Below, in pieces: positions 1 to 11,388 of a stretch of 64,000 nt of DNA. Each line of letters begins with the position of its first letter. Position 1 is the stretch's first letter. The notes under the pieces are model-generated. The model ran no database searches. It saw only the letters and a list, made by a program, of their open reading frames with translations, and was not told the origin of the DNA. The position numbers were made by a program, and so were the translations under genes. Origin of the DNA: CAWCGU01 sp963795195 (lineage in GTDB: Bacteria > Actinomycetota > Thermoleophilia > Solirubrobacterales > 70-9); the NCBI GenBank assembly GCA_963795195.1, contig CAWCGU010000006.1, positions 2,356,001-2,420,000 of the forward strand. The letters run 5' to 3'.

Positions 1-3000
1 ACGCCGCGCGCCAAGGCCGACGCCTCGGCCGTCGCCGGGACCGCCGGCGCCGGCGCGGCGATCGCCGTCGACCTCGCGATCATCACGATGACCGCCCTGC
101 TCGGCGGCGCCATCAACGCCCAGGGCGACGTCACCGTGCGCACCGGCGTCGCCAACAACGTCGACGGTGGCCTCAACGACACCGACACCGACGGCCCCGA
201 CGGCGACCTCGACGGCGACGACCCGGTCAACGTCACCCCGACCACCGACGACGACACCGACACCGACGGCGACGGCGAGACCACACCGCTCGCCATTGCG
301 ATCTCGGGCAGCGGCACCGGTCAGGGAGTCGGAGTGGCGGGTGCGTTGGCGCTCTCGATCTCCGTCGTCGTCTCCAGCGCGGCGATCCTGCCCACCGCCT
401 TCATCGACACGAACCGGAGCGGGGCCTCCACCACCCTGGGTGACGTTCTGGTTCTGGCCACCGCCAATACGGTCGCCCACTCGGAGGCCAAGGCCGACAC
501 GACCGGCAGTGGCGTCGGCGCCCCGATCTCAATCGCAATCGCCACCAACATCACGACGGCGACCTCCGCCGGCACGATCATTGACGCTCGCGCAGTCAGG
601 GTCCTCGCCGCCGAAGCGGAGCCCGGCATCGGCAAGACGCCGGTCTACGACACCAAGGCGACGGCCACGGGCGGTGTCGTCGGCGGCACGCTCGCCGTCG
701 CACCGGCGGTGGCGATAGCCGTTGCGATCAACGTCACGGTCGCGGCGCTCGTCGGGATCACGATTCCGGCCGAGGTGGAGGGTGAGGAGGACGTCCTGCA
801 GCTAGGTACCGTCGGCACCCCCACGAACTCCGTCGATCTGGTGCTGGTGATGGCCGAACCCGAAGCCGACACGGTTTCGTCGGCCACAGGCTCGGCCAGC
901 GGCTCCGCCGCCGCGGCGGCTCCGATCGCGCTAACGCTGGCTATCGACACCACGCTCGCCACGTCCGCCGCCAACGTCTACTCGGCGACGATGAAGGTCT
1001 ACGCGACGACGCTCGACCACAGCGAGGCGACGGCAACGGCGGGTACGGTCGGCGTGGATCCCGAGTCGACGTCCGAAGTCGGCCAGCAGGTCTTCGGCTG
1101 GCTCAATCAGGTCTCCGGCCTGGCCCGCGGGCTCTCCGAAGTCTCCGATCTGGTGCCGCTGCCCGACGCCCTCGTGTTGCCGGGCGAGGTGACGGGCGTC
1201 GTTGGCCTCTCCAGCGGAGTCGGCCTCTCGCTCCCCTCGATCTCCTCGATCATCGACAAGGTCCCGGACCTGGAGACTCCGTACGGCGTCATCGGCCTGG
1301 CGGCAGCCGTTGCAGTCAACATCGGGGTCTCGACCACGGTGGCAGCCGTCCTCGCCGGCACCGTCGTGGTCACCGACACCGACGCGATGGTCGTCCAGTC
1401 CGATGCGGACCCGATCGCCTTCGCGGATGCAACAGCGAACTCGCTGAACGCAGTCGCCACCGTCGCGGCCGCCGTCGCCGTCAACGTGGCCCTCGTCAAC
1501 ATCATCGCGGTCGCCGGTGGCCTGGGGCTCGATATCACGGCGCCGAAGCTCGAGGTTCTGACGCTGATCCGCAACACCGACGGCGGCGACGGCGTCCTCA
1601 CCCTTTACTCGGATGCCACATCCGGTGGTGGCGTCACGCCGGACTACGACGACCCCAATCTCAGCTTCGCGGGCGCCGTGGCCATCAACGCCGTCACCAG
1701 CCTGATGGTCTCGCTGCTTGCGGACTCGGTGATCCTCCGCGTTCCGAACGCGGTCAAGGTCGATGCCGACTCCGACACCGTTTCAAAGGCGACCGCTCAG
1801 AGCGTCATCGACGGCAGCGACCTCACGGTCGGCATCGGCCCGTCCGTTGCCATCAATATCGCCAACCACATCACGATCGCCGCGATGGTCGGCGGCGATT
1901 TCAGGGTCAACCCGCGCGGCGTCACGGTCAACGCCACGGCGGACCACGACGAGGACTCGATCGCGATCTCCGGCGCCGACTCGGGCGTTGCCGCGGCCGG
2001 CGCGATCGCGCTGACGCTTGCCAACAACCAGAGCTTCGCGCTGCTGACGGTGGGCGTCAACACTGCCCCGATCACCGTCGCCAACGGCTACAACCTCGCC
2101 GTCACGGTTGATCATTTCTCCGACGTGCTCACGGACGCCAGCTCGAAGGTCGATTCCGACACGGTAGGCGCCGGTCTCGCTCTTGCGGTGGGGATCGCTC
2201 TCGACGGCGGCCACGCGGTGCTCTTGCGCAGCGTCACCGCCGACAAGGTCTCGGTCAAGTCAGACACCCGGACGCCGAGCCGTGCCAATGCGGTCTCCGG
2301 ACAGACCGGCCCGGGCATCGACGCACTCTTCGACTGCGACCCCGGCAGCGGTGAAGGCTGTGTGGACGAGCAGGTGCTCGATGTCATCGTCATGATCGAG
2401 CGGATTGCGCTCAACCTCGTGCCGACGGCGCTCGATGTCGCCACCGCGCCACTGGGGGTCCTGACCAGCGTCCTCTCGGGAGACCCGGACATCAGCCTGC
2501 CGAACATCGCCGACCCCGCCCCGACCGAGATCCCGGGCCCGATCGGCCTCGTCACCGTGATCCTCGGCGCGATCGACCTGCCGCTGCCGAGCCTCGGACT
2601 CGCAGCGGCGATGGCGGTCAACGCACCGGTGCTGGTCACCGACGCCCTGATCGGACCGCTCGTCACCGTCATCGCCCGGGCGGACGTCGTCGAGGTGCTC
2701 AGCACCGCTTACGACGAGACCTACGCCAACGCCGACTCGACCTCGATGGCCGACGTCGTCAACATAGGCCTCGCCGTCGCCGTCAACGTGGCCTCGAGCA
2801 TCAACCTCGCCCTGGTCGCACCTGGCGCCGAGCTCGAAACGCAGAACACCACGACCCCCAAGGACGTCACGGTCAAGGCGACCAACACCGGTCCGGCGCT
2901 CAGCTCGATGCTCTTCAAGGCGGACGCCCTCTCCGGCGCGCTCAGCCTCGGCGGTGGCGTCGCCGGCTCGATCGCCGCCAACCAGGCCACCACCGTCAGT

Positions 3001-4155
3001 TTCGCCCGCCTCAGTGAGGGCGCCAAGATCCGCTCGACCGACGACGCCTTCATCCAGGCCATCTCTCGCGTCACGCTCGAGGCCAACGCGCTCGCGGGCG
3101 CGGCCGCGTTGCTGGCCGGCGCCGGTGCCTCTATCGCAGCCAACCAGCTGCTCGAGACGGCCCACGCACAGGTTGGGCTGCTCGCTGAGATCGACGCGCG
3201 CGGTCAGATCAAGGTCGAGGCGCTCAGCATCCAGAGCTTCGACGCCCAGGCGCTCGGCGGCGGCGCCGCGATCGGCGCCGCGGTGCAGGCCTCGATCACG
3301 CTCAACGTGCTGACGGCGCTGGTCACCTCGATCGTGCTGCCGACGGCCAAGCTCAACCAGGTCGCCCAGAGCGCGACCTACACGGGGCAGCGGATCGATG
3401 TGCTCGCCACCTCGGACACGTTCGTGGACGTGCTCGCCGGCACCGCCACGGCAGCGCTGCTCGCGGCGGCCGGTGCCGCGGCCAGCGCCGGCCTCTTCAC
3501 CAAGGTCACGCTCGCGTCGCTCAGCGGCGACGCTTACGCACGAACCGACGTCATCGTCAAGTCGGAGTCGCGCGAGACGATCCTTGCGCTCAACGTGTCC
3601 GGCAGCCTCGCCGCGGGCGCTTCGGTCAACGGCGTCGCCGCGGTCTTCGTGGTCGCTCCGCAGACCCTGGCCTTCATCCTGCTTGCCAAGGTCCACGCCC
3701 GCGGCAACGTGCTGGTCTCCGCCCACGACGACAACACCGTCGTCCTCTTCTCGGGCACCCTCAGCCTGGCAGGGCTGGCGGCTGTCGGCGCGGCGATCGA
3801 GGCGATCGCGGTCGCCAAGACCACGACCGCGGCGATCATCGGCTCCAGGGTCAAGGCGGACGCGATCGGGGCGGGGATCTCGGTCTTCAGGGGCGAGTGC
3901 GACGTCAGCAAGATCGGCGAGCCGGGCTGCGGCATCCTCGACCTCGGCGACGACCTCTTCATGTCCGCCAAGGGCGTGGTCGTCCAGGCGGTGGCGCGCG
4001 ACCAGCTCATCCACCTGGCCTTCTCCGACGGCAGGTCCGCCGTGGTCGCCGCCAACGGCGTCGTCACAGCCACGGGCGTGGTCAGCGCGACCACGGCCTT
4101 CATCCTCGGCGCCGAGGTCAACCAGGGCGCGGTCGAATCGAGCTACACCGACGAA
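1..4155 (+). CDS. Giant protein, segment A: Ala/Val-rich beta-strand repeats (partial, no start)
   Basis: Frame 1 is open from the window edge; the frame stays open to 4257, but the sensible reading leaves it near 4155. The segment is a run of degenerate units of very roughly 80-110 residues. Each has a stretch such as AVAVNVA or AIALTLA, a Thr/Ser-rich turn, then a VxVxA strand. Charged residues are sparse and Cys is nearly absent apart from a few acidic linkers. An Asp-rich stretch at about 167-282, with DTDTDG- and DGDLDG-like loops, resembles calcium-binding loops of the dockerin/thrombospondin-3 kind. Long antisense ORFs over this segment are GC-driven shadows. Function is inferred only from composition: an extended, calcium-stabilised exported stalk. 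Confidence 0.75.
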
Positions 4156-6480
4156 CCAGCTCGTGCGCGTCTTCGCCTGGGACGACACGCATGTGACCGG
4201 GGTGTCCAAGGCCTCCTCCTCGACGCTGATCGCCGCGGCGGTCGGTCTCGCCGTTGACGCGGCCGTGATCGTCAAGGCAACCCAGGCATTCATCATGTCG
4301 CTGGCTCCGATCCCCAACTCGGGACCGCTGCCGGCGCCCCTCGGCGCGCTGCCCGGCGTGCTCGTGACGCTGCTGCAGACCGTGCCACTTCCGGTGCCGC
4401 TCGTGACTCAGGTCGACTCCAAGGGCAGCGTCGAGGTCAAGGCGCTCTCACACGAGCGCCTGGTCTCACTGTCGATGGCCGGCTCGAGCGGCGGCCTCGC
4501 TGCCGTCGCGGCTTCGGTTGACGCCTACGTGGTCACCGTCGTCACGCGGGCCTTCATCGGCGGCCTGCTCGTGCTGACGCCCGATTCGACAAACGTCCGC
4601 GCTGAGGGCAACGTCATCGTCAGCGCCGACGAGCAGCTGACTCTGGACCTGATCCACGGCGGGATCTCGAGCAATGGCGCGCTCGGTGCCGGCGCTTCGC
4701 CCGAGGTCGCCGTGGTGATCAAGCTCACCGAGGCGTACATCGGGACCGGCGTCTCGGTGTCCGCCAAGGCCAAGCGTGGCACGACCGATGTCGCCGGCGG
4801 CGCCTTCGATATCACCTACTCGCCGGCGCCGGACGACCCCGACGACACGCAGACGATCACGAATCCGGGCACCTCCGGCTCCTCGGTGATCGACAAGGTC
4901 CGCCACTTCATCGACTCCGTCGTCGACCTCAACGTTGCGCCGCCCGGCGAGCTCAACGGTGCCAACGTCACTTCCCCCGACGATCCGGACTCCTGTCCGG
5001 ATGATCCGGAGATCCCTGCCGACTGCGACCTGACCGACGCCGACACCGACCCCAACGCTCCGGTCAACGACCAGGCGATGACGATGGTGCGCACGGCCTC
5101 CGCCGGCTCGAAGGCAGTCGCCGGCATCGCCGTGACCGCCGTCAACCAGGACGACATCGCAACGGTTGCGATCGCGGGCGCGGCCAGCGGCCTGGCGGCA
5201 GCCGCCGTCAGCGGCGGCCTTGTGGTCGTCGTAGCGACGACGCAGGCGACGATCGGCGCTTCGGCACAGATCAACCAGGGCGACCAAGACGACGCCGACG
5301 TTTCGCAGTCAGTGCTCGTCAACGCCGCCAACGACCTCTTCCGCCTCGGCATCGTCGTCGCGCTCTCGGGCGCGTTCGGTGTCAGCGCCACCGTCGGCGC
5401 CGCATTGACCGCGGCGGTGCTGACCACGGCCGCCTCGGTTGACGCGGGCGACCTGACCGTCAAGCGCGACCTGCTCGTGATTGCGGACTCCGACCAGAAG
5501 GTGATCACGGTCACCGTCGGCGCCGCGGCCGGCGGGCTCGCCGGGGTCGGTGGCGGGGTGCACCTGTTCCTGCTCGTCTCCACGACGAAGGCTCAGATCG
5601 GCTCCCTCGGTTTGATCATGGACGTCGACGCCGGCGGCAGCGTGCTCGTCTCCGCGACCGACGACACGCTGGTCGTCGCCGTCGTCGGCAACGTCGTCCT
5701 CAGCGGCGTCGCCGGCGCGGGCGTCAGCGCCTCGGTGACGCTGATCGTCAAGCTGGTGACGGCGTCGGTGGGATCGCTGCTCCCGGTCCCGGTCAACAAC
5801 GCTGCTGACCGCGACGAGCATCGACGCCGCCGGCAACGAGGGATTCCTCGAGGGCGTCTACGACGGCACTCTGCTGGACTTCCCGACGCACGCCGAGTTC
5901 CGCGGTCTGGCGGTCCAGGCCAGCTCGAGCGAGAAGGTCTTCCTGATCACCCTGACCGGCGCCGGCGGCGGTCTCATCGGCCTCGGCGGCAGCGTCTCGC
6001 TGACGTTGATCAAGTCGATCACGACGGCGAAGATCGCCGACAACGTCAGGGTCAACCAGGACCTCGTCGCGACCGATGCCAACGCGGCAGCAGTCGGTCA
6101 GCGTCACCGCGGTCAACGACCTCTTCCTCTTCGCCTTCGCCGGCGGCGCCGCGATCGGCGGGTTGGCCGGTGTCGGCGGCGGCATCGACCTCGGCATCAT
6201 CCTCAGCGAGACCAAGGCTTCGATCGGCAACTCCGACGTCTACGCCAACGGCAGCGTCGGAGTTCACGCGCTCTCCCAGAAGACGATCGTCAGCGTCGGC
6301 ATCAGCGCCGCGGCCGGCCTCGGTGGGCCTTGCGGGCTCGATCTCGCTCTGGGTGATCGGGGTGGCGCTCGACCCGGCGTACGTCATCAACACGGTCACC
6401 GACGAGGGCACCGAGGCACCGCCGGCCGGCGAGTGCCCAGACACCGAGTACGACGAGGGCAGACTCGGAGTCCCACGACG
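4156..6480 (+). CDS. Giant protein, segment B: more beta-strand repeats with an acidic linker, in several frames
   Basis: The reading moves from frame 2 (4156-5800) to frame 3 (5800-6083), frame 1 (6083-6318), frame 2 (6318 to about 6455) and back to frame 1 by about 6480. Across these joins the Gly/Ala/Val-rich repeat (for example GAGGGLIGLGGSVSLTLI followed by SVSVTAVNDLFLFAFAGGAA) continues without loss. At about 4830-5080 there is a Pro/Asp-rich, probably disordered linker with two Cys (DSCPDDPE, ADCDLTDADTD). The density of frame breaks is highest here, five or six in 2.3 kb. Confidence 0.65.
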
Positions 6481-9400
6481 TCTGAATGCGACCAGGACGA
6501 GGCGATCGATACGGACGAGCTCGACGAGACCTACAACCAGGGCGGATCGGTCATCAGCGACGTGCTCGGCCCGGTTGCCGGCGACGCTTCGCTGACCGAC
6601 CTCCTGAACGGCGACGCCGATCTGGGTGGAATCCTCGGCCTGATCACGTCGACCGCAAACCTCGATGCGCTGACCGATGCCGTCATCGGCGAGAAGGGTG
6701 CGCTCAGCGCGGTCTCCGGCGTGATCACCGGGCCGAACTCCGTGGTCGGCATCCTCACCCCGATCCTGACCGGCGGGGCTCTCAACTCCGAGACCTCCGC
6801 GCTGATCGGCAGCGGCGCCGTCGTCACCGCGAGCACCGGCAACGTCACCGTCAAGGCGCACGACCAGCTGACCGCGGTCCAGATCGTCGGTTCGGCCGCC
6901 GCCGGCGCCGTCGGCATCGGCGCCTCGATCGCCATCCTGCTGGTCGGCGCCAAGACCAACGCCCGCATTCTCGGCTCGGAGATCCGCGCCGGGCCGTCCG
7001 GCACGGTCACTGTCGATGCCAACCACTCGAGCACCTCGGTTGGCTTCGCCTTCGCCGGCACCGTCGGCCTGATCGCCCTCGGCGCCCAGGTGCTCTTCGC
7101 CCTCGACACCAGCTCCCAGAACGCCGAGATCAACGGCACCTCGAAGATCGTCCGGGCGGCAACGCTCAACGTCAACGCGAGCAGCTCCCGCTCCTACGTC
7201 CCGATCCTCGTCCAGCTCGGCGTCGGCCTGATCACGCTGGGCGCCTCCGCCTCGATCGCCATCATCGGCGGCACCACCACCGCCACGATCGGCGCCGCCG
7301 ACATCGGCAAGACCGGCACCGTCGGCAACGTCAGCGTCAGCGCCAGCGCCACGGTCAACCTGACGGTCGTCGCGATCGGCGTCCAGGTCGGCGCGATAGC
7401 GCTGACCGGAACGCTTGGTTACGCCCGCGTCAACCCGACGATCTCGGCGACGATGGTCAACACAGACTTCACCGTCACCGGCACCGTCTCGGTGACCGCC
7501 GTCTCGACCATGAACGTGGTCGTCACCGCGCACGGCTTCACCGCCGGCATCATCGCCGTCGGCGCCTCGATCTCGATCGCGAAGGTCAATCCGACGGTCA
7601 CCGCCTCGCTGACGATCCCGGCGAGCAAGACCGTCACGGCGGGCGGCAACGTAACGGTCAACGCGCGCCACAACCACGACGGGACCAATCCGACAGGCAT
7701 CGGAACCCAGGCGGTCGTTACGGCCGGCGCGGGTGGCGCGATCGCCGCGGTCGCTGCGGTCGCGCTCGTCGAGGCCAGTGCCGATACCACGGCAACCCTC
7801 GACGGCACCGGCACGATCACCGGCAACGGTACGGTCTCTGTGATCGCCCAGTCGGCCAACCGCGCGGCCGCGGTCAACGTAGCCTTCGCAGTCGGGATCG
7901 TCGGCGTCGGCGCCAGCTTCGCTTTCGCGACCGTCGAGGGCAAGACCAAAGCCAAGATCGCCGATAGCGCCAGGATCGGCACCAGCTCGGACTCGGTCGT
8001 CGGCGTCCGGGTCATCGCGGTCTCGCTCGACGAGGCCGACGCCTACGCGATCGCCGGCGCCGGTGGCCTGCTCGGCGCGGCTGGAGCGCTTGCGGACGCG
8101 AAGATCGTCAAGGCCGGCGCGGATGCGGCCAGCGTCTCGGCCTCGATCGGCGACTCGCCGATCATCTGGGCTTCCGGCAGCGTCCTCGTCAGCGCTACCG
8201 CGACACCGCGGGCCGAGGCCGACACGGTCGGCGTCTCGGTCGGCCTTATCGCAGTCGGGGTCTCCTGGTCGAAGGCCACTGCCAGCCCGGTCGTGAGGGC
8301 CACCGTCGGAAACAACGGCCAGTTCCACACTGGCGGCCTTGCGGTGTCTGCGGTGCGCTCCGTGCCGACCGCCGCGCCGGACCGCAGCGCCGACGCCGAG
8401 GCCGAGGCCGCCGCCGGCGGGCTGGTCGGCGCCAACGGTGCGATCGCCGACGCTTACGCCGGGGGCAGCGTCACCGCCTCGGTCGGCAACGACCTCTCCG
8501 TCCACGGGGGCACCGTTTCGGTCGCCGCGCTCAGCGACTCGGATCAGTACGCGGGCGCCACCGGCATCGCGATCGGCTTCATCGCCGGCGGTGCCACGCT
8601 GACGAACGCGAGCTCCGCGATTCACGTCAGTGCCTCCGTCGGCAACGACGCGACCAGCAACGACGTCAAGCTGGCCGGGTTCAGCGTCAACGCGACCGGC
8701 CACGTCCACAACGCGGCGACCTCGACCGCGGGCAGCGGCGGCGTCATCGCAGGCAACGGCTCGTATGCCGAGACCAGCGACGATTCATCGGCGACGGCCA
8801 CGCTCGGCGACGACGCTGACATCATCGGCGGAGCGATTCACATCGAAGCCGAGCACGTCAGCGGCTTCCAGACGGCAGCGGATTCCCGCAACGCCGCCGT
8901 GGTCGGCATGAGCGGTGCCCAGACCAAGAGCCGCCCGACGGCGCACGCCAGCGTCACGGTCGGTGAAAACGCGGATCTGACCTCCGACCTGCAGATCGTG
9001 ATCTCTTCCGAGAACGCATTCGCCGACGGCGGCGGGGAGTTCACCGATCAGGGCGCCTACGCCGCGGCCGGCGGCGTCGCGGTCGGCAGCGCCGGAGAAG
9101 TCAACACCGAGGTGGTCGGAAGCTCGAGGGCGATCGTGGGCGACAATCCGACCTTCCTCGTCAAGGGCTCGCCCAACGCCGGACAGGGGATCGTCGTCTC
9201 CGCCGGCAGCTTCGTAACCAACAGCGAGGTCGCCGACCTCAACACGGGTGGCCTGCTTGCCGGCGCCTTCGTAAAGGCCCACTTCAGCGCCGATATCGAC
9301 AACGAAGTCACGATCGGCGCCAGCGCCGACTTCGATAGCACGACCACGGTCAACATCGGCACGTTCGTCGTCGCTTCCGCGACGGCCCAGGCCGAGGTCA

Positions 9401-11388
9401 ACACCTTCGGTCTCGCCGCCGTCGGCACCGCCCGCGTCGACAACACAATCACCGTCGACCAGGTCGTCAACGTCGCGGGCGCGGAGATCACAGCGCTCTC
9501 CAACGTCAACCTCCAGGCGGGTTACGAACCGGGCCCGGGGCCGTTCATCACGATGATCAATTCGAGCGCGATCGCCGAGGGCTATGTCCGCGGCCTGATC
9601 GCCGTACCTCACGCCGAGGCCAACTCACACGTCACCAGCACCGCGACCGTCAACCTGACCAACGTCACGATCGAGGCCGGCCGCAACATCTACATCGACG
9701 CCTTCACCGGCGAGAACAGCTCGGTCGCCAGCGGCAAGGGCGTCGGCTACCAGCTCGGATTCATCCCGATCACCACGCACAACAGCGACTCGACCGAGAC
9801 AAACACCGCCACGGTCAACCTCTCGAACGTCACCGCCACAGCCGGGATCTTCTCGACCGTCGATGTCACGATCCCGAACTGCGGCGACACAGTGATCGCC
9901 GGCGTCGCCTACTGCTCGGAGGTCATCTACGGACCCGACAGCATCCCCGTCGACTTCGATTTCGACAACGCCTTCAGCCTGCCGGCCTGGGTCGCCGCCC
10001 GCGACGACTTCGGTGACCTGCTCGAGTCCGAGGCACTTGCTGCCGCGACCCACAGGACGGTCGGCGCGACCATCTTCAACAACATGACCGTCGCCGGAGG
10101 CATCATCATCGTCAGCGGCGGGTCGGTCACCGGCACGGGAACGCTCAGCGCGCACGGCGGTCCCTCGATCAAGATCATCAACGAGAGCCCGAACTTCCTC
10201 GTCGTCGAGGGCGATCTCGCGATCCCGGCGGCGCCCTCCGGCCAGGTCCTGTTCGTCGGCGGGGCGACAAGACCCTCCGGAGTCACGGTCAACGAGGAAG
10301 AGAGCGACGACACGCCGACGATCGAGGTCGCCAACAACTACGAAAACGCGCTGCCCGCCGCTGCCACCGGCCCCGGCGACCTCGGCCCACTGATGGTCGT
10401 CACCGGCGACATCCGCAATCTCAGCGGCGAGGTCAACCTCTCCAGCGAGAAGGGCTCACTGATCCAGACCGGCACGATCCAGGCGCAGGCCGTCACGCTC
10501 TTCTTCCCCAACGGCAACATCGTCGTCGCATGTAACGCAATCTGCTCGACCAACACGGCGCCCGAGGCCGACTGGGACAGCTACATGATCTGGCCCGGCG
10601 GCAATCCGGCAACGGCGCTGCCGCCGCTGTCTCACCCGAGCGGCCGCACCGGCGACATCGCCGCCGCCTACGTCGCCAGCGCCATGTTCGGGCACCTGAC
10701 CGGGAACCTGACCGGCTACCTGATCGGCTCACCCGGTGGCGGCAGCAGCTGGGCCTTTGACAACAACACCGGGTTTAACGGTTCGGGTCCGGCGGCGGAC
10801 GGCCGCGGCGCCCTGATCTTCTACGGCAGCTGCCTGCCGCGCGTCGACGGCAGCGACTGCTCCAACGGCTCCGCTGAGAGCATGGGACCGGCGGGTACCT
10901 ACGGTTTCGCCGGAATCAACTTCCCGGCAGTACCCGAGTTCGACGTCCACCGCACGGCCGGCAGCTACGGCAGCGCCGTGCTCACTCCCGGCACCTGCGC
11001 CAAGGGCGGCGGCTCGCTCTGCGCCCGCAAGATCACGGTTGTCGGTGGCCAGATCAACGTCACCGGCAGCATCATCGCGGGCAAACCCACCGACTACTCC
11101 GTGAACATCCCCTCGACGGTGACGGTTCCGTACGAGGCGTTCAGCTTCTTCGGTTTCCCGATCACGACCCAGGTCAGCCTCAGCACGTATCGCCAGCTCT
11201 ACCTCCAAGGCAAGGTGCCGGCCGTCGTCGCCCTGCCGCTGCTGACGGTGGCCGCATCCGACCAAACGATCCAGGCCTACTACGACGCCGCGGCCCACAA
11301 GATCAGCGTCGAGCAGGTGGTGGCGGCCTCGCCCGGCGGCGGCGTGATTCTCGACGGCCGCATCATGAGCACCAACACGCTCGGGTCG
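6481..11388 (+). CDS. Giant protein, segment C: beta-strand repeats passing into a beta-helix-like region
   Basis: A single frame (frame 1) runs for 4.9 kb. To about 9800 it repeats the motif of a G[VA]GASxAxA stretch, an AxIG turn and a VxVxAxS strand at about 75-100 residues. From about 9870 the composition changes: Cys, Trp, Tyr and Pro appear, with GDI/GNI-type strands typical of right-handed beta-helices of haemagglutinin-like exoproteins. Examples are the parts around 10390-10520 (GDIRNLSGEVNLSSEKGSL) and 11035-11090 (ITVVGGQINVTGSIIAG). The frame breaks near 11388, where a single surplus base after GGGTCG separates it from segment D. Confidence 0.75.

Noticed and set aside
2260..8709. 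Very long minus-strand ORFs (up to 885 residues) opposite the giant gene
   Set aside because: They are rich in Arg, Asp, Gly and Val as expected of the antisense of Ala/Val/Thr repeat codons in high-GC DNA; no domain is recognisable and the plus strand explains the sequence.
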